Source: Avena insularis (Eukaryota; Streptophyta; Magnoliopsida; Poales; Poaceae). Taken from it: a stretch of 64,000 nucleotides of DNA. The position numbers and the translations under genes are program-made. The stretch spans positions 1-64,000 of the forward strand of contig JAJUPC010000229.1 in assembly GCA_023614405.1 (NCBI GenBank), in the 5' to 3' direction. Numbering within the stretch: position 1 is the stretch's first letter; every line of letters begins with the position of its first letter. Shown piece after piece: positions 28,350 through 39,218 of this stretch. Below the pieces are notes generated by a model, which was not told the origin of the DNA, ran no database searches, and saw nothing but the letters and a program-made list of their open reading frames with translations.

Positions 28350-29826
28350 AAATCTACTGTCGGCATCAATCTCCTCCTCGACAAAGGTAAGACCTGCTCT
28401 CCATTGCGGTCTTGTTCTCCTCGATGGTAGTGGTCAAAGAGTCGATCTTGGCCTTGAGAGCCCTCTTCCGGGAACGGGCTCTCAATCACCGCTCGCTCCC
28501 GCTGCTCTAACTCAAGTCCTTGGACCGCAGCCTCGGTCATATCACGAATCCTCTTGTTCCTATCCTGACACGCTTCTTGACTCTTGAACTTACGGCCTTG
28601 GGTCTCAACTGCCTCCATCTCCTCGACTATCTCTGCCCCGCCGCCAAGAGCTTGTCCTTCTCAAGTTGCACTCGAGCTCGCTATTACTAAGCATGACGCT
28701 ATCCCATCGGTATCCACGTGCCTAATAAGAGTCTCTAAGTCCCGGAGGTATAGGCGATCGGCTCGCCGTGACCTCGAGTCGCCCTCAAAGTCAATGGACT
28801 CTCCGTCATCATCTCGCCTTCAAGGCGTGGAAGTGAGTGCCTCTAACCTGCTCGGGAGTGACGCCCCAACAGCCGCCCCATCAGATCCCATGACAACCTC
28901 CATGCCTCTCTCCTCACATCGCATAAGCTTGAAGACGATGGCCTCCGTAGTAGGCTCGTCAAGGCCCCGCTGGTTCACCTTGAAGCCCCAAAGGTCCTTC
29001 CTCTCAAACTTGGTGAGTGGGTGCACTGTGAATGATAGGAAGAGGGAGATCGAGTAAAGTAGTAAGCTCTACGACACGAGGACCAAAACGGGTAGCCTGA
29101 ACTCCTCAACAAAGGTCATGTCAATAGGCATCTATTTATAAGATTGAAAAAGTTAGAACAACACAATTTAAGATAAACAAGACAAACATTCAAGCATAAC
29201 CACAAAAACACACAAGTCATGAATACATAGATTCATTACATCAACCAAGGTTCAAACTTATTTAAGGTCTTATTTTGGAAAATAAGGAGGTAGGTGGTGT
29301 TAAACTAACTAAGCACGCCACAATCCTATCTCATTGATCCGTGGCTAACACAATGTTCCTAGTGGCAATCACCCTATCTTGTTCACATGCTTCTATCACT
29401 AAGTCTATGATATCTCCTCTTAAGGATTGGTTGGTGACTTCCAACCTTGGGTATGTTCCTTCTTCTCTAAGTCTTTTGGAGGTTGAGCATCCTGCACTTG
29501 ACTCTAGCACTTAGTTCCTTGATAGTCTTCCAAGTCGCTTCTTTTGCTGACTCAAAGAATGTGGTGTGCATAAAAGTGTTGGTGTACATGCAGAAGCCTT
29601 TTTCCTTGTGGTTGTCTTCCTTGTTCTTGTACAAGTGAAGTTGCACCCACCAATACTCCACTCCATCCTCCATCACTGGAAAGCCCTTGTACACAGCTGC
29701 ACCATGTACTCCCATGGTTTCCATGAGGTCCTTGAGAATCTTGGGAAACTCAGCCTCACACTCCAAGGTCATGGTCATGAGTGGTCTTTTCTTCACGGCT
29801 TGCTGACGGAGTTCATCTACAAATAG
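28350..29826 (-). pseudogene. RLG-1 extra ORF between leader and gag (two blocks)
   Basis: There are two coding-like blocks, both matched in RLG-2. Block 1 (29467-29826) contains LMTMTLECEAEF, YKGFPVMEDG and LHLYKNKED, and continues into a predicted helical stretch; on the minus strand it is preceded by a pyrimidine-rich TTTGTAG that could be a 3' splice site. Block 2 (about 28350-29110) contains KFERKDLWGF and then LRDLETLIRHVDTD, and should end in a coiled coil as in RLG-2, but the frame is broken. An AT-rich noncoding gap of about 350 bp (29111-29466) separates them. I do not recognise the protein. Its position, outside gag-pol but conserved in two diverged relatives, argues that it had a function. 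Additional ORFs of this kind are known in plant LTR elements generally. Confidence 0.6.
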
Positions 29827-29941
29827 AGATGAGAAGGAGAAGATTAGAAAAGTTTACGAGAAGAATAGACAAGTGTAGAAGAAGTAAAATTTTTCCTTAG
29901 TGGTTTCCAATCCTAGGTCATAATCCTATAGGCAACACAGT

Positions 29942-29952
29942 GCTCGATACCA
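29942..29952 (-). other. RLG-1 primer-binding site
   Basis: Read on the minus strand it begins two bases inside the 5' LTR as TGGTATCGAGC. The usual plant site complementary to initiator-Met tRNA is TGGTATCAGAGC, which RLG-2 has intact at 42644-42655. One base is missing, exactly at a CAG/CTG. Leader sequence with no evident gene fills 29827-29941. Confidence 0.85.
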
Positions 29953-29954
29953 TC

Positions 29955-32900
29955 TGTAAGATCCTCCTTTGTAAAGGAAAAGATCCCGTGATTGCAATGC
30001 TCGCCCTCGATCAATGCTAGCATCCATGCTTTAAGATGAAGTACACAGATACAAAGGTCGCTATTACACTATTCCGTAGATAAACATAGTCTTTACAACT
30101 CATGGCCAAAGGCCTAACACAAGAGTTTATGGAATATGTAAATAAACATAAGTTCATCTTCATGTGCCACAGTGCAAGCATGTTGAGTGTAGACTCATGA
30201 CTCCTATTCATCATCGAGTAACCTGCAACATCATAAGTTACACAGAGGGTCAATACTTTGGAATAGTATTGGCAAGTGATACCTTAGTATATATTTAAGT
30301 GACTATAAGACTATATGCATTTGGCTGGTGGAGCTTAGGCTTGCATTGCTCAAAATAGATTTTTCCTGAACTTTTGAAAACACTAAGTTTTTGTTTTGAC
30401 AAGGTCCATCCCAAGGTATCTACCAATCGAGACTCAAGATCCACTCAGGCATCTACCAATCAAAGACTCAAGATCCTTTAACCCTTGTTCACCCACAAGT
30501 TTTATTCAGAAATTGGAGTGATGAGATTCTTGAAGTTTCCATGTCTTGATGCTCAAATTGTCCTTACCAGTGACATGGCTAAGTACTTAGGTTTTACACT
30601 GCAGAGGTGGTGCACTTTCCCCACAAGCCTTGGTTTCCCAAGACATGATCCTTCAAGAGCCTTTCCTTAGTCAAATGGACGCTTCCAACCTATCAACCCA
30701 TCTACCACCCACTGTCCAAAAGACTAAGTTCCAAAGATCCTAAGATCATGGCAGAGCCCATATTACCAAGTGGTTGCACTTGAAGCTTCTCAACATTTGA
30801 CAACTCAAATCTCTTTGTTCCTGGGTGGCCATCCACAAGTGAGATACACAAGGTTCACCAGACCTGGCCTTGTGTAACCACTCAACATACCCCATTCTTT
30901 CCATTCCACCAGTGATTCATTAACTTAGTTGTTTTGTTAAATAAAAACAAGTCCTTAGACTTAGAATATTTTTCCATAGTGTGAATATATAAACCACCCT
31001 TGTTTTCTAGTAGCCTAAGCATGATAGAAATAGGAATCTTGACTTAGGTAATTTTCACTAAGGTTTTACCTAATAGGTTTTCCCAAAGCTTAGCTTGTAC
31101 TTAGCAAAAATCCATGCAAGTCCTATACTTAGAAAAATAATACTAATGCATATATAAAATATAGGAATGGAATATTCATGATGATATCACATGCCTTGGT
31201 AGTGTGGAGAGTAGCACTCGTCACAATCACAATCACTAGCAAAATCTACACACAAAGTTATAGCACACAATTACACACAAATATATACAAACAAAATATT
31301 ATGAATGCATGCATGCATGAATCTACCAAGTGATGATTTTTTGAAAACTCAACCAAGCAAGTGCATGAATACAGAAACTAAACAAGTCACAAAATAGCCA
31401 AGACAACTTAAATAACCCTAAAACAAAATACTAAACTAAATCTATACTCAAAAAGGCCTCAAACAAGTTTCTGCAATTTAAGCCAAACTAATGGTTACTA
31501 TTTGCTAAACAAAAAGGATAGGCAGAAAGGTCTTGTTTTTCTGAATCCAACGGTATAAAGTTTGCAAAATTCTAACGTGAATTCAAAAGATATTGGCATT
31601 TGAAATCTGGATCAAAATCTGTTTTAAATTCTATTTTCAGATCAGCTCCTAGCCACGCCATTACAGTTCTTATTCGCCTGCATCGTTCAGACCGGATCGA
31701 GCTCCACAGCCGTAGGGATCTAAATGAAATCGGCTCAGATCGCTGCATCGCCGGGTTAAGTGATTCATCGAGGCGTCGATCCGCATCTAACGGCTACTAC
31801 CGCCGCCAGATGGGCGGGCGCTGCTGGCTACCTGCAATGAATGCCGGTCACGACACGCTGCCATGATGCAGACGGAGGGAGAAGGAGGAGTAGCTCACCG
31901 GGCTCAGAGGTCACGGCGAAGCTCGTCGGCGGTTGGTCGAGGGCGCCGCACGGCTGCGATTGCTCACCGGAGTTGTGGGGCGGCGGTTGCGGGTGGTCGC
32001 CGGACGCCGCGGAATCACCCGAGGCAAGATAATGACACGTTAGGTTCACCGGTCAAGGCGAGTAGTGAGTATGAACGGAAGGCGAGGGGCGGCTCTGACT
32101 TACCGAAAACTCGCCGGAGTTGATGTCGCCGCGGTGCTCGCGTGTTAGGTGGAACCGCGACATGGGGCAAGACAGATGCACTAGTGAGGTCGAGATGCGC
32201 AAAGACATGCTGAGTCAGATTGTAAGAACGAGAGGCAGAGGGGGACACTAGGCTCACCGGAATCGATCGCCGGAGAGGCTCTGTCCGCGGCGATGCAAAG
32301 TTGATTGAGGACAGCCTGGTGGCGGAGCGAGCGAGGTGTTTGGGGGAAAACGATCGCGAGACAGAGGGGGTCTTATAGCCAGATGCTCGATAGGAAACGT
32401 CCGTCGACATGCCCAATTACTCCCGCATCATCAAGGCAACAACTGGCCAAGGAGATCGTGGCGCGGTGGGAAGACGATGCCGACGTGGAGAAGGCCCGCC
32501 TGCCGAGGAGCGTGAGTGCAGTGGGGTCGGCTGCCTGTCAAGGTGTGCTCGCTGCAGTGAGAAGAAAAAGGAGATCCCGTGGGCTTGTTGGCTTGATCCG
32601 CTGGGCCGATTCTGGCCGCCGGCCTTTTTCCTTTCTTTAAGCCTTTTCTTTTTCTAATTTCATTTTCTGAATAGAATTTGATATGAATTCAAATCTTTTT
32701 GAATTCAAACTTCTTTGGGGATTTTTGCAGGGTTCTGTGGGTTCACAAACAATCAAATAACCTAGTGGTTACCTTGCAAAGGCTTGGTCAAGCTTGGGTT
32801 TCAAAAATAAACAGAGATTTGTTCTAGTTGCAAATATTTGGATTAGGGTTTAGAAAATATTTCTAAATTGAAGTCTTGGGTTTAAATGTTACTCCTATTC

Positions 32901-33098
32901 TTTCCAACCATGGTGGCAAGCAAACAAGATTATGAACAATCAAATCCCAAAGGGTGTTGGCCAATTGAGACAATTTGCCCACATGAAATCATAGCTTAAA
33001 CTTCTGTCTCCAAATGATTTTGAGAAAAACCCTATATGAATGAATGATGCAAGAATGAAATGAATGAGTTTTTGAAACATGATTTTTGGGATGTTACA
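29955..33098 (-). repeat. RLG-1 5' LTR
   Basis: The LTR is 3144 bp, starting TGTAAGATC and ending GATGTTACA on the plus strand, and near-identical in layout to 20618-23772. Differences cluster at CTG/CAG, such as CCTCGATC at about 30005-30012 against CCTCGGATC in the other LTR and CCCTGGATC in the third LTR at 61075 onward. Read on the minus strand, the TATA-like site lies about 0.7 kb into the LTR, so R plus U5 would be unusually long, about 2.4 kb. No coding sequence is supported. Confidence 0.93.
32371..32380 (-). promoter_or_regulatory. TATA-like box in RLG-1 5' LTR
   Basis: GGCTATAAGA on the minus strand, conserved at the same site in the other two LTRs of this family. As this is the 5' LTR for the minus-strand genes, it is the copy that would drive element transcription. 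Confidence 0.5.
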
Positions 33099-34566
33099 AC
33101 ATACGTGCAATGACACCGGTGGATCCATGTGTGGTCTCTTAAGAGAACACACATTTCAATGACACGGTGGATCCATGTGTGATCTCTTAAGAGAACACAC
33201 ATTTCAATGACACGGTGGATCCATATGTGATATGTGAAAAGAAAAAACATGCAATGACTCAAGTTGTTGTTAGTAAAAAGAACACACATGCAATGACACT
33301 AGTGAATCGATGTGTGGTCTGTGAAGAGAACACACATGCAATGACTCTAGATGTGGTTAATGAGAAGAACACACATTTCAATGACACTGGTGGATCCAAA
33401 TGTGGTATGTGAAAAGAATAGTCATGAAATGATTCTAGTTGTTGTGAGTAAAAAGAGCACACGTGCAATTACACTGGTGGATGAATGTGTGTTCTCTGAA
33501 GAGAACACACATGCAATGACATTGGTGGATCCATATGTGGTATGTGAAAAGAACACACATGCAATGACTCAAGTTGTTGTTAGTAAAAAGAACACACATG
33601 CAATGACACTGGTGGATCCATGTGTGGTCTCTGAAGAGAACACACATTTCAATGACTCTAGGTGTGGATAATGAGAAGGACACACATTTCAATGACCCTG
33701 GTGGATCCATATGTGGTATGTGAAACGAACACACATGCAATGACTCTAGTTGTTGTTAGTAAAAAGAACACACATGCAATGACACCGGTGGATCCATGTG
33801 TGGTCTCTGAAGAGAACACACATTTCAATGACACTGGTGGATCCATAGTTGGATTGTGAAAAGAACACACATGCAATGAATCCAGTTGTTGTTAGTAAAA
33901 AGAACACACATGCAATGACACTAGTGGATCCATGTGTGTTCTCTCAAGAGAACACACATTTCAATGACACTGGTGGATCCATAGGTGGATTGTGAAAAGA
34001 ACACACATGCAATGAGTCTAGTTGTTGTTAGTAAAAAGAACACACATGCAATGACACTAGTGAATCAATGTGTGGTCTCTGAAGAGAACACACATGCAAT
34101 GACTCAGTTGTTGTTAGTAAAAGAGCACATGCAATGACACTGTGGATCCATATTTTGTCTCTGAAGAGAACACACATTTCAATGACACTGGTGGATCCAT
34201 ATGTGGTATGTGAAAAGAACACACATGCAATGACTCAAGTTGTTGTTAGTAAAAAGAACACACATGCAATGACATCAGGATCCATGTGGTCTCTAAAGAG
34301 AACACACATGCAATGACTCTAGCTGTGGTTAATGAGAAGAACACACATTTCAATGACACCGTGGATCCATATGTGGTATGTGAAAAGAATAGTCATGAAA
34401 TGACTCCATTGTTGTTAGTAAAAAGAACACACAAGCAATGACATCAGGATCCATGTGGTCTCTAAAGAGAACACACATGCAATGACACTGGTGGATCCAT
34501 ATGTGGTATGTGAAAAGAATAGTCATGAAATGACTCCAGTTGTTGTTAGTAAAAAGAGCACACATG
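33099..34566. repeat. Satellite array, segment 2
   Basis: 1468 bp of the same satellite, in the same orientation, between the right end of RLG-1 and the left end of the CACTA. It begins with the ACATA target duplication and ends with ATG, the target site of the CACTA. Most copies are clean (ACTGGTGGATCC, TCTCTGAAGAG), but degraded patches (ACATCAGGATCC) occur near 34270 and 34440. Confidence 0.96.
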
Positions 34567-34820
34567 CACTACTAGGAAACAGCTCTTCTGTGGCGCATGA
34601 AAATACATCTTCTGTGGCGCATATCCTAGTTGCCACTGTTATCTCGCCACTAATATCTTCTTCATGTGACGCATATGGATATGCGCCACAGAAGTTCCAG
34701 ACTTCTGTGGCGCATTTCTTCATATGCGCCACAAGAAGAACTTTTGTATGCATTTACGATATGCGCCTACAAAATGCCTTTGCGCATCGACTATATAATT
34801 ATATGCGCCTAATCGATCAG
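34567..34820. repeat. CACTA left terminal inverted repeat and subterminal repeats
   Basis: After the CACTACTAGGAAAC terminus come closely spaced copies of CTTCTGTGGCGCAT and inverted forms such as ATGCGCCACAGAAG (for example 34605-34621, 34680-34695, 34705-34735). Some are degraded (GCGCCTACAAAATG). They mirror the cluster at 52434-52938. The stretch from 34821 to 35062 is AT-rich, without any gene, and is probably the 3' untranslated region of the small ORF. Confidence 0.9.
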
Positions 34821-35062
34821 AACACATATTCAAAGTAAAATACTTTCCTGGTGTATAATCAGGTATTTATACAATATTTATCTAGATGAGTATAAAATAC
34901 ATTGCATAAGTAGTAGATGCATGAAAACCGACATATATATAATACAAACACTTAGAGCCGGATCGAGATACATATATAGTGTCAAGTGCCAAATTTTTAC
35001 ACAAGCGCCAAATACAAAGTTCATATCATCTCACATTACAAATATGAAGTGGCCACCGCCGC

Positions 35063-35303
35063 CTACACTAGGATCAAATAGAATACAGCCGTGATAATGG
35101 TGAGCAAGAGCATTAGCCCGATCAATATCTTCATCTGGTTCTTCTTCCATAAGTGGTTCCTCCACTTGGCTATCGCCTCCTCTCTAGTCACAGATCCTTT
35201 GTAGATGTTGTCACCGAACTTGTTCACTTGTTTGTGGCAATCCTCCCACTCGTGAGACTCCTCGAACCCTACCCATGTACACCACATACCACCTCGTCGC
35301 CAT
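35063..35303 (-). pseudogene. Small CACTA ORF: viroplasmin-like (RNase H1 N-terminal-like) domain plus membrane tail
   Basis: The frame from about 35287 to 35063 contains HEWEDCHKQVNKFGDNIYKG and TREEA, which match the pattern of the caulimovirus viroplasmin / RNase H1 N-terminal hybrid-binding fold (a WEDC...QV...F...YKG...T..EA signature). It ends in about 20 hydrophobic residues (ILIGLMLLLTIITAVFYLIL), a likely C-terminal membrane anchor. The expected N-terminus, MATRWYVVYMG, is encoded just upstream from the ATG at 35301-35303 but in another frame. The shift lies near 35255-35262, beside a CTC where a CTG-type corruption is plausible. It is probably a real small ORF of about 80 codons. 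The fold call is from pattern memory, not from a search. Confidence 0.6.
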
Positions 35304-35595
35304 CTCTATAGATGACAAGGCATATTAGTAGAAATACAACGAAAAGAATGAATAAAGGGTTCACATCCATATATATATATGTTCATAGAATATAAAACAA
35401 AGGATCCATAGACCTAAAAGTTAGATCATCATAGAAGCAATAAGTTCAATGATAACACGACCACAAGGTAGTTTAAGTCTAACAACAATGACCATTTAGA
35501 CCACGAGATAGTAAAGTTTATGACACACACACTAATACAAAGAAAGGCCTATCAAGAATATACACACACTAGATCATGCTAGAGGCACACATCGA

Positions 35596-35748
35596 TCATG
35601 ATGAAGACTTCCTCTTCTCGCTTGGCTTTGGGAACTGTAGATAGCCCTCTTCGTCATCCACGCCCTTGTGTCACCCTTACGGAGGCGTTCTTCGATCTCC
35701 TCTTACTCAACCCTCTGGCTTGTTGTAGGCACCGCCTTGTGTTGACAT
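35596..35748 (-). pseudogene. Possible small CACTA ORF downstream of the second gene
   Basis: An ATG at 35746-35748, a few bases after the stop of the Ulp1-like frame, opens MSTQGGAYNKPEG. Coding-like pieces EEIEERLRKGD and GVDDEEGYLQFPKPSEKRK follow in other frames, ending in a stop at 35596-35598. Hydrophilic, charged, with no domain I recognise. It could be a separate small ORF or a terminal exon of the second gene. It is broken by at least two shifts as written. Confidence 0.35.
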
Positions 35749-35751
35749 CTT

Positions 35752-36728
35752 CAATGATGATTTATGATAACTTCATCTAAATGCGATGGAAGTCTTCTAA
35801 GATCAGCATCAATTTTCGCCAAAGTTTCGGCCAATCCTCGGAGACTAGATGGCAGCGTTAGGTTATGGCAATCCCGAACATAGCCTTTAAGGTGATGGAG
35901 GACGTAGAAGGCCTCCTTGGCACCAGTAGTCGACTGCTTGACGTAGGGGAAGTCGAGTACATGCTTGAACACATGTTTGCCATCCTTGATACATTCCCCC
36001 TTATCTACGAAGGTGCATCCCTTCTTGGTGTAGCCCTCGAGAGCCTCATTGAGAACACCCCTTATTTTGGTGTAGTCTTTCTTCTTCGTCAAACTCCCCG
36101 AGTCGAAATACGTGGCTAGCGAATACCTCGGGGCAAGGACGATGAGTGTGCAGTATTTGTCTCTGCGCAACACAATTGGAACGGAATGTTGGAAAAAGAG
36201 CAAAGGAAGAAATCCATAAGAAATGCATAAGTTACGGTGGTGATGAGCGAGTGTGTGTAGTTACTAGGGAAAGAAAGGCAAAATAAGTGTGCCCTTCCTC
36301 TTGTTGTCCACCATGAACTTCTCGAGGTACGCCGTCGCCTTGGTCCGTGTCTCTGATCCTTCGACCAACTAGTTGTCCCGCATGTAGTAGGGATCCACTA
36401 TCGCAATTTCCGGGGTACTTTCTCTCTTGATCGTGAGTGCCCGATTGAGCGCGTATAGGCGGACCAAGTTATAGTCCAGCCGTTTTGTGAGAAACATCTT
36501 GAATATGTCCTCGAACGCTATGAAGAATATATCCGCGGGGGGGTCATCGATGAAGCCCACGTCCAATGGCACCTTGGCCGTGAAAACCGGGTAATTTGGA
36601 TCTTCGTCTTTAAGAAGGAGGGCCTCTAGTGTCTTCACACCCTCGTGCAAAGTTAACATGGCTCCAACCGCAATGTGGATCATATCCGGAGTCAATATCG
36701 GATCACCATCTACATGCACTCGGGGCAA
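35752..36728 (-). pseudogene. CACTA second gene, C-terminal Ulp1-protease-like part
   Basis: The frame 36369-36728 carries RVHVDGDPILTPDMIHIAVG, DEDPNYPVFTAKVP and FEDIFKMFLTKRLDYNLVRL, a segment typical of the second protein of grass CACTA elements. It ends in TAG at 36369-36371, beyond which coding continues in frame as LVEGSETRTKATAYLEKF up to a plausible splice donor near 36250. The next exon, from about 36168 after a CGCAG acceptor, has TLIVLAPRYSLATYFDSG, which resembles the His/Asp region of Ulp1-like cysteine peptidases, and GAKEAFYVLHHLKGY. It stops at 35751. The role in transposition is unknown. The nonsense codon makes it non-functional here unless read through. Confidence 0.7.
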
Positions 36729-36852
36729 GCCAAATTGTGTGGATGGTACGACGACGACGTCCTAACCCCGGGTCCTCTTCGGAAGAGGCTGGCTCGCACC
36801 CTTCTTATTATTATTACCTCTCTTCCTGTAGTGATTCTTGTTCACAATAGTG

Positions 36853-37493
36853 TCACCAACGCCATCTCGCCATTAGTCGCCTTTGAGTGTGTTGGGGCTG
36901 AAAACCAATCCCGTTTCTCTTGTGGTGGATCGGCTGGAGGCGCCTCTTGAGAAAGACCATGGAACACCAAAGCGCCATGCATGTATTGGGCCGACCAGCT
37001 TGATGGTCATCGCGAAATGCAAAGGGTTCTTCATCCACGTAAGGCATATACAATCCTTTAATGCACCGTGTTGATGAAGTCATCAACGCTGACCAATTCA
37101 TCAACATCTTCATGGGTGCCATCATGAGGTGTGGTAGCGGGCGACGCGGTTGGACACAACGCTTTTGCTATGTGGTGGTGCACACGCTGCCAAGAGTTGA
37201 TGGTGACGGCTGGTGGTGGCGATAATGGCGCTATCGGCTTCCGAGGTGGTGGCCGAGCGATGATCTCGAGAGGTGGCGCCTGTTCTCCGCAAGACGAATC
37301 TGGGTCTTCGCCATGTCAAGGGCCGCCAGTAGCATTCCCCAAGGGTCTTGTGTTCGCTGGCTCCTCGAGGTTGAAAGGGGGGTCCATGTCGTCGCACCGG
37401 CAACACCCGAGCCAACCTGACCTCATCACGCTATCATCCATTGATTGTTGTGCATCGTATGCATCGCCGTTGTATAAGAGTACCCTTGGCAAC
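36853..37493 (-). pseudogene. CACTA second gene, middle exons left of the RLG-2 insertion
   Basis: Several open stretches (37122-37415 and 36853-37125, including KGLYMPYVDEEPFAFRDD) link the Ulp1-like part to the piece right of RLG-2. No family motif is clear, frames change at 37.12 kb, and exon borders cannot be fixed. It is called coding mainly from its position between recognisable parts of the same gene. Two short plus-strand frames overlapping it look like chance ORFs. Confidence 0.45.
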
Positions 37494-37786
37494 ATCCTTT
37501 AACTCACCGCCGACATCTTTAAGGTGAGTACGCAAGAAGTGTCCCGATGCAAAACATGTTGTTGGGCCATGAGATGGAAACAAATGCATCAAAGGCATAA
37601 AGGAGATGATGTGCACTAACTAATTAGTTACCTTGGTGATGGCGTGATCTCGCTATCGTAGAGACACGGCGATGCCGGGCTACCGCCTATCATCATCTGC
37701 AATCTCCCGCTCGGGTGCCTCACGAAGCACCACCGCCATTGGCTGCGCCTTATTGGTATCTTTGGCAGGAGGGGGCGTCAGTGTGA
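37494..37786. repeat. Left copy of a ~300-bp CACTA segment duplicated around RLG-2
   Basis: This nearly repeats 45525-45826: both run from ATCCTTTAACTCACCGCCGA to GGGGGCGTCAGTGTGA. The left copy is continuous with CACTA sequence to its left, so it represents the uninterrupted target. The right copy directly follows the RLG-2 LTR. A simple 5-bp target duplication would not copy 300 bp, so this records a later rearrangement. The left copy differs at CAG/CTG sites (GTCCCGATG against GTCCTGATG), but keeps a sense codon where the right copy has a stop at 45784-45786. Confidence 0.9.
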
Positions 37787-37859
37787 CCCTTGTTGAGGCC
37801 GGTATGACCTATGCACCCAATAATAATGCACCCTTGTTGGGCCATCTCCCTTCAGGCAC
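37787..37859. other. Templated filler DNA at the truncated end of RLG-2
   Basis: Between the duplicated CACTA segment and the first clear pol homology lies a patchwork. 37790-37800 (TTGTTGAGGCC) repeats 37915-37925 of the adjacent pol. 37800-37827 is a 28-bp exact copy of 40922-40949, 3.1 kb away inside the same element. Such stitched copies are typical of double-strand-break repair with template switching. Confidence 0.7.
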
Positions 37860-39218
37860 AATTTCGAGTCTTAGCTCTCTAAATTGAGAACACAACTCCT
37901 CCGGCAATTCACCTTTGTTGAGGCCATTCACATAGACTTTGCGGCTTAATGCATCGGCTACAACATTTTCCTTTCCACGATGGTATTGCAAACTTAAGTC
38001 ATAGTCTTTGATAAGTTCTAGCCATCTTCGTTGCCTCATGTTGAGTTCTTTCTGTGTAAAAATATATTTCAAACTCTTGTGATCGGTGAACATCTCACAA
38101 CGTTTTCCCATAAGATAATGCCTCCATGTTTTTAGTGCATGTACAACTGATGCCAACTCTAGGTCATGAGTAGGATAATTCACCTCATGATTTTTTAGTT
38201 GCCTTGACGCATAAGCTACAACTTTACCTTGTTGCATCAATACACCTCCCAATCCTTTGTGAGATGCATCACAATAGACTTGAAAATCTTTCTTAAGATC
38301 TGGCAAACATAACACTGGTGCTGACACAAGTCTCTTTTTTAATTCCTGAAAGCTAGTTTCACAAGCTTCTGTCCAATTAAACTTATTCTCCTTCTTCAGC
38401 AGATTAGTCATGGGTTTTGCAATCTTAGAGAAATTCTCAATGAACCTTCGATAGTATCCTGCCAGACCAAGGAAACTACGGACTTCTTTAATTGATTTAG
38501 GAGGTTCCCATTCTGTCACAGCTGCCACTTTTGCTAGATCAACAGCTATACCATTTCTAGATACTATGTGCCCAAGAAATCCCACTTCATTCAGCCAGAA
38601 TTCACATTTGCTGAACTTGGCATAAAGTTTATGTTCTCTAAGTTTCTCTAGAATCAGGCGTAGATGTTCTTCATGTTCTTTGCTGCTTTTGGAATATACC
38701 AATATATCATCGATGAATACCACTACGAACTTGTCAAGGAATTCCATGAATACCTTATTCATCATGTTCATGAAGTAGGCCGGTGCATTAGTCAATCCAA
38801 ACGGCATCACTGTATATTCATACAACCCGTATCTAGTGGTGAATGCAGTATTAGGTACGTCGTGTTCTCTAATCTTGAGTTGAAAGTATCCTGATCGGAG
38901 ATCAATTTTTGAGAACACACATGCTCCCTCTAGTTGATCGAAGAGATCATTTATTCTAGGCAGGGGATATTTGTTCTTTATGGTCACTTCATTGAGTGAA
39001 CGATAATCTATGCATAGCCTTTGACTCCGGTCCTTCTTCTCAACAAACAAGACTGGTGCTCCCCAAGACGATGAGCTTGGTTGGATAAATCCCTTTTTCA
39101 ACTGTTCTCCCAGCTGTTTCTCGAGTTCTTTTAACTCATCAACTGACATCTTATAAGGTCTCTTTGCTATAGGCCCTGTTCCTGGCAGTAGGTCTATCAG
39201 AAACTCTACGTCCCTATC
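37809..39218 (-). pseudogene. RLG-2 reverse transcriptase and RNase H
   Basis: One long open frame (446 codons from an internal Met at 39149). Reverse transcriptase motifs in order: [46 protein letters not shown] and the catalytic [10 protein letters not shown]. The thumb and connection follow ([24 protein letters not shown]). RNase H has [43 protein letters not shown] and ADALSRK. Catalytic acidic residues appear intact. The frame runs into filler after LRLEIVPEG, so integrase is absent. Upstream, the frame should be continuous with gag-protease, but a single-base shift near 39218-39222 separates them. Confidence 0.93.

Larger units (their letters stand above)
20618..33098 (-). mobile_element. 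RLG-1: complete Ty3/gypsy LTR retrotransposon (chromovirus, Tekay-like)
   Basis: The element is 12.5 kb, with two ~3.15-kb LTRs that begin TGTAAGATC and end GATGTTACA on the plus strand. It is flanked by a perfect 5-bp target duplication, ACATA at 20613-20617 and 33099-33103. Removing it rejoins the satellite in phase. The order read on the minus strand is 5' LTR, primer-binding site, an extra two-block ORF, gag, protease, reverse transcriptase, RNase H, integrase, a chromodomain-like tail and 3' LTR. This order, with integrase after RNase H, is that of Ty3/gypsy. The integrase segment with the GMAPFE motif and the chromodomain-like end suggest the Tekay lineage. Coding regions are broken into many short frames, but many breaks coincide with CTG/CAG sites that look like sequence errors. 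Confidence 0.93.

Noticed and set aside
36629..37502. Plus-strand frames opposite the second CACTA gene
   Set aside because: They lie antisense to a recognisable transposon gene and cross its exons without motifs of their own.
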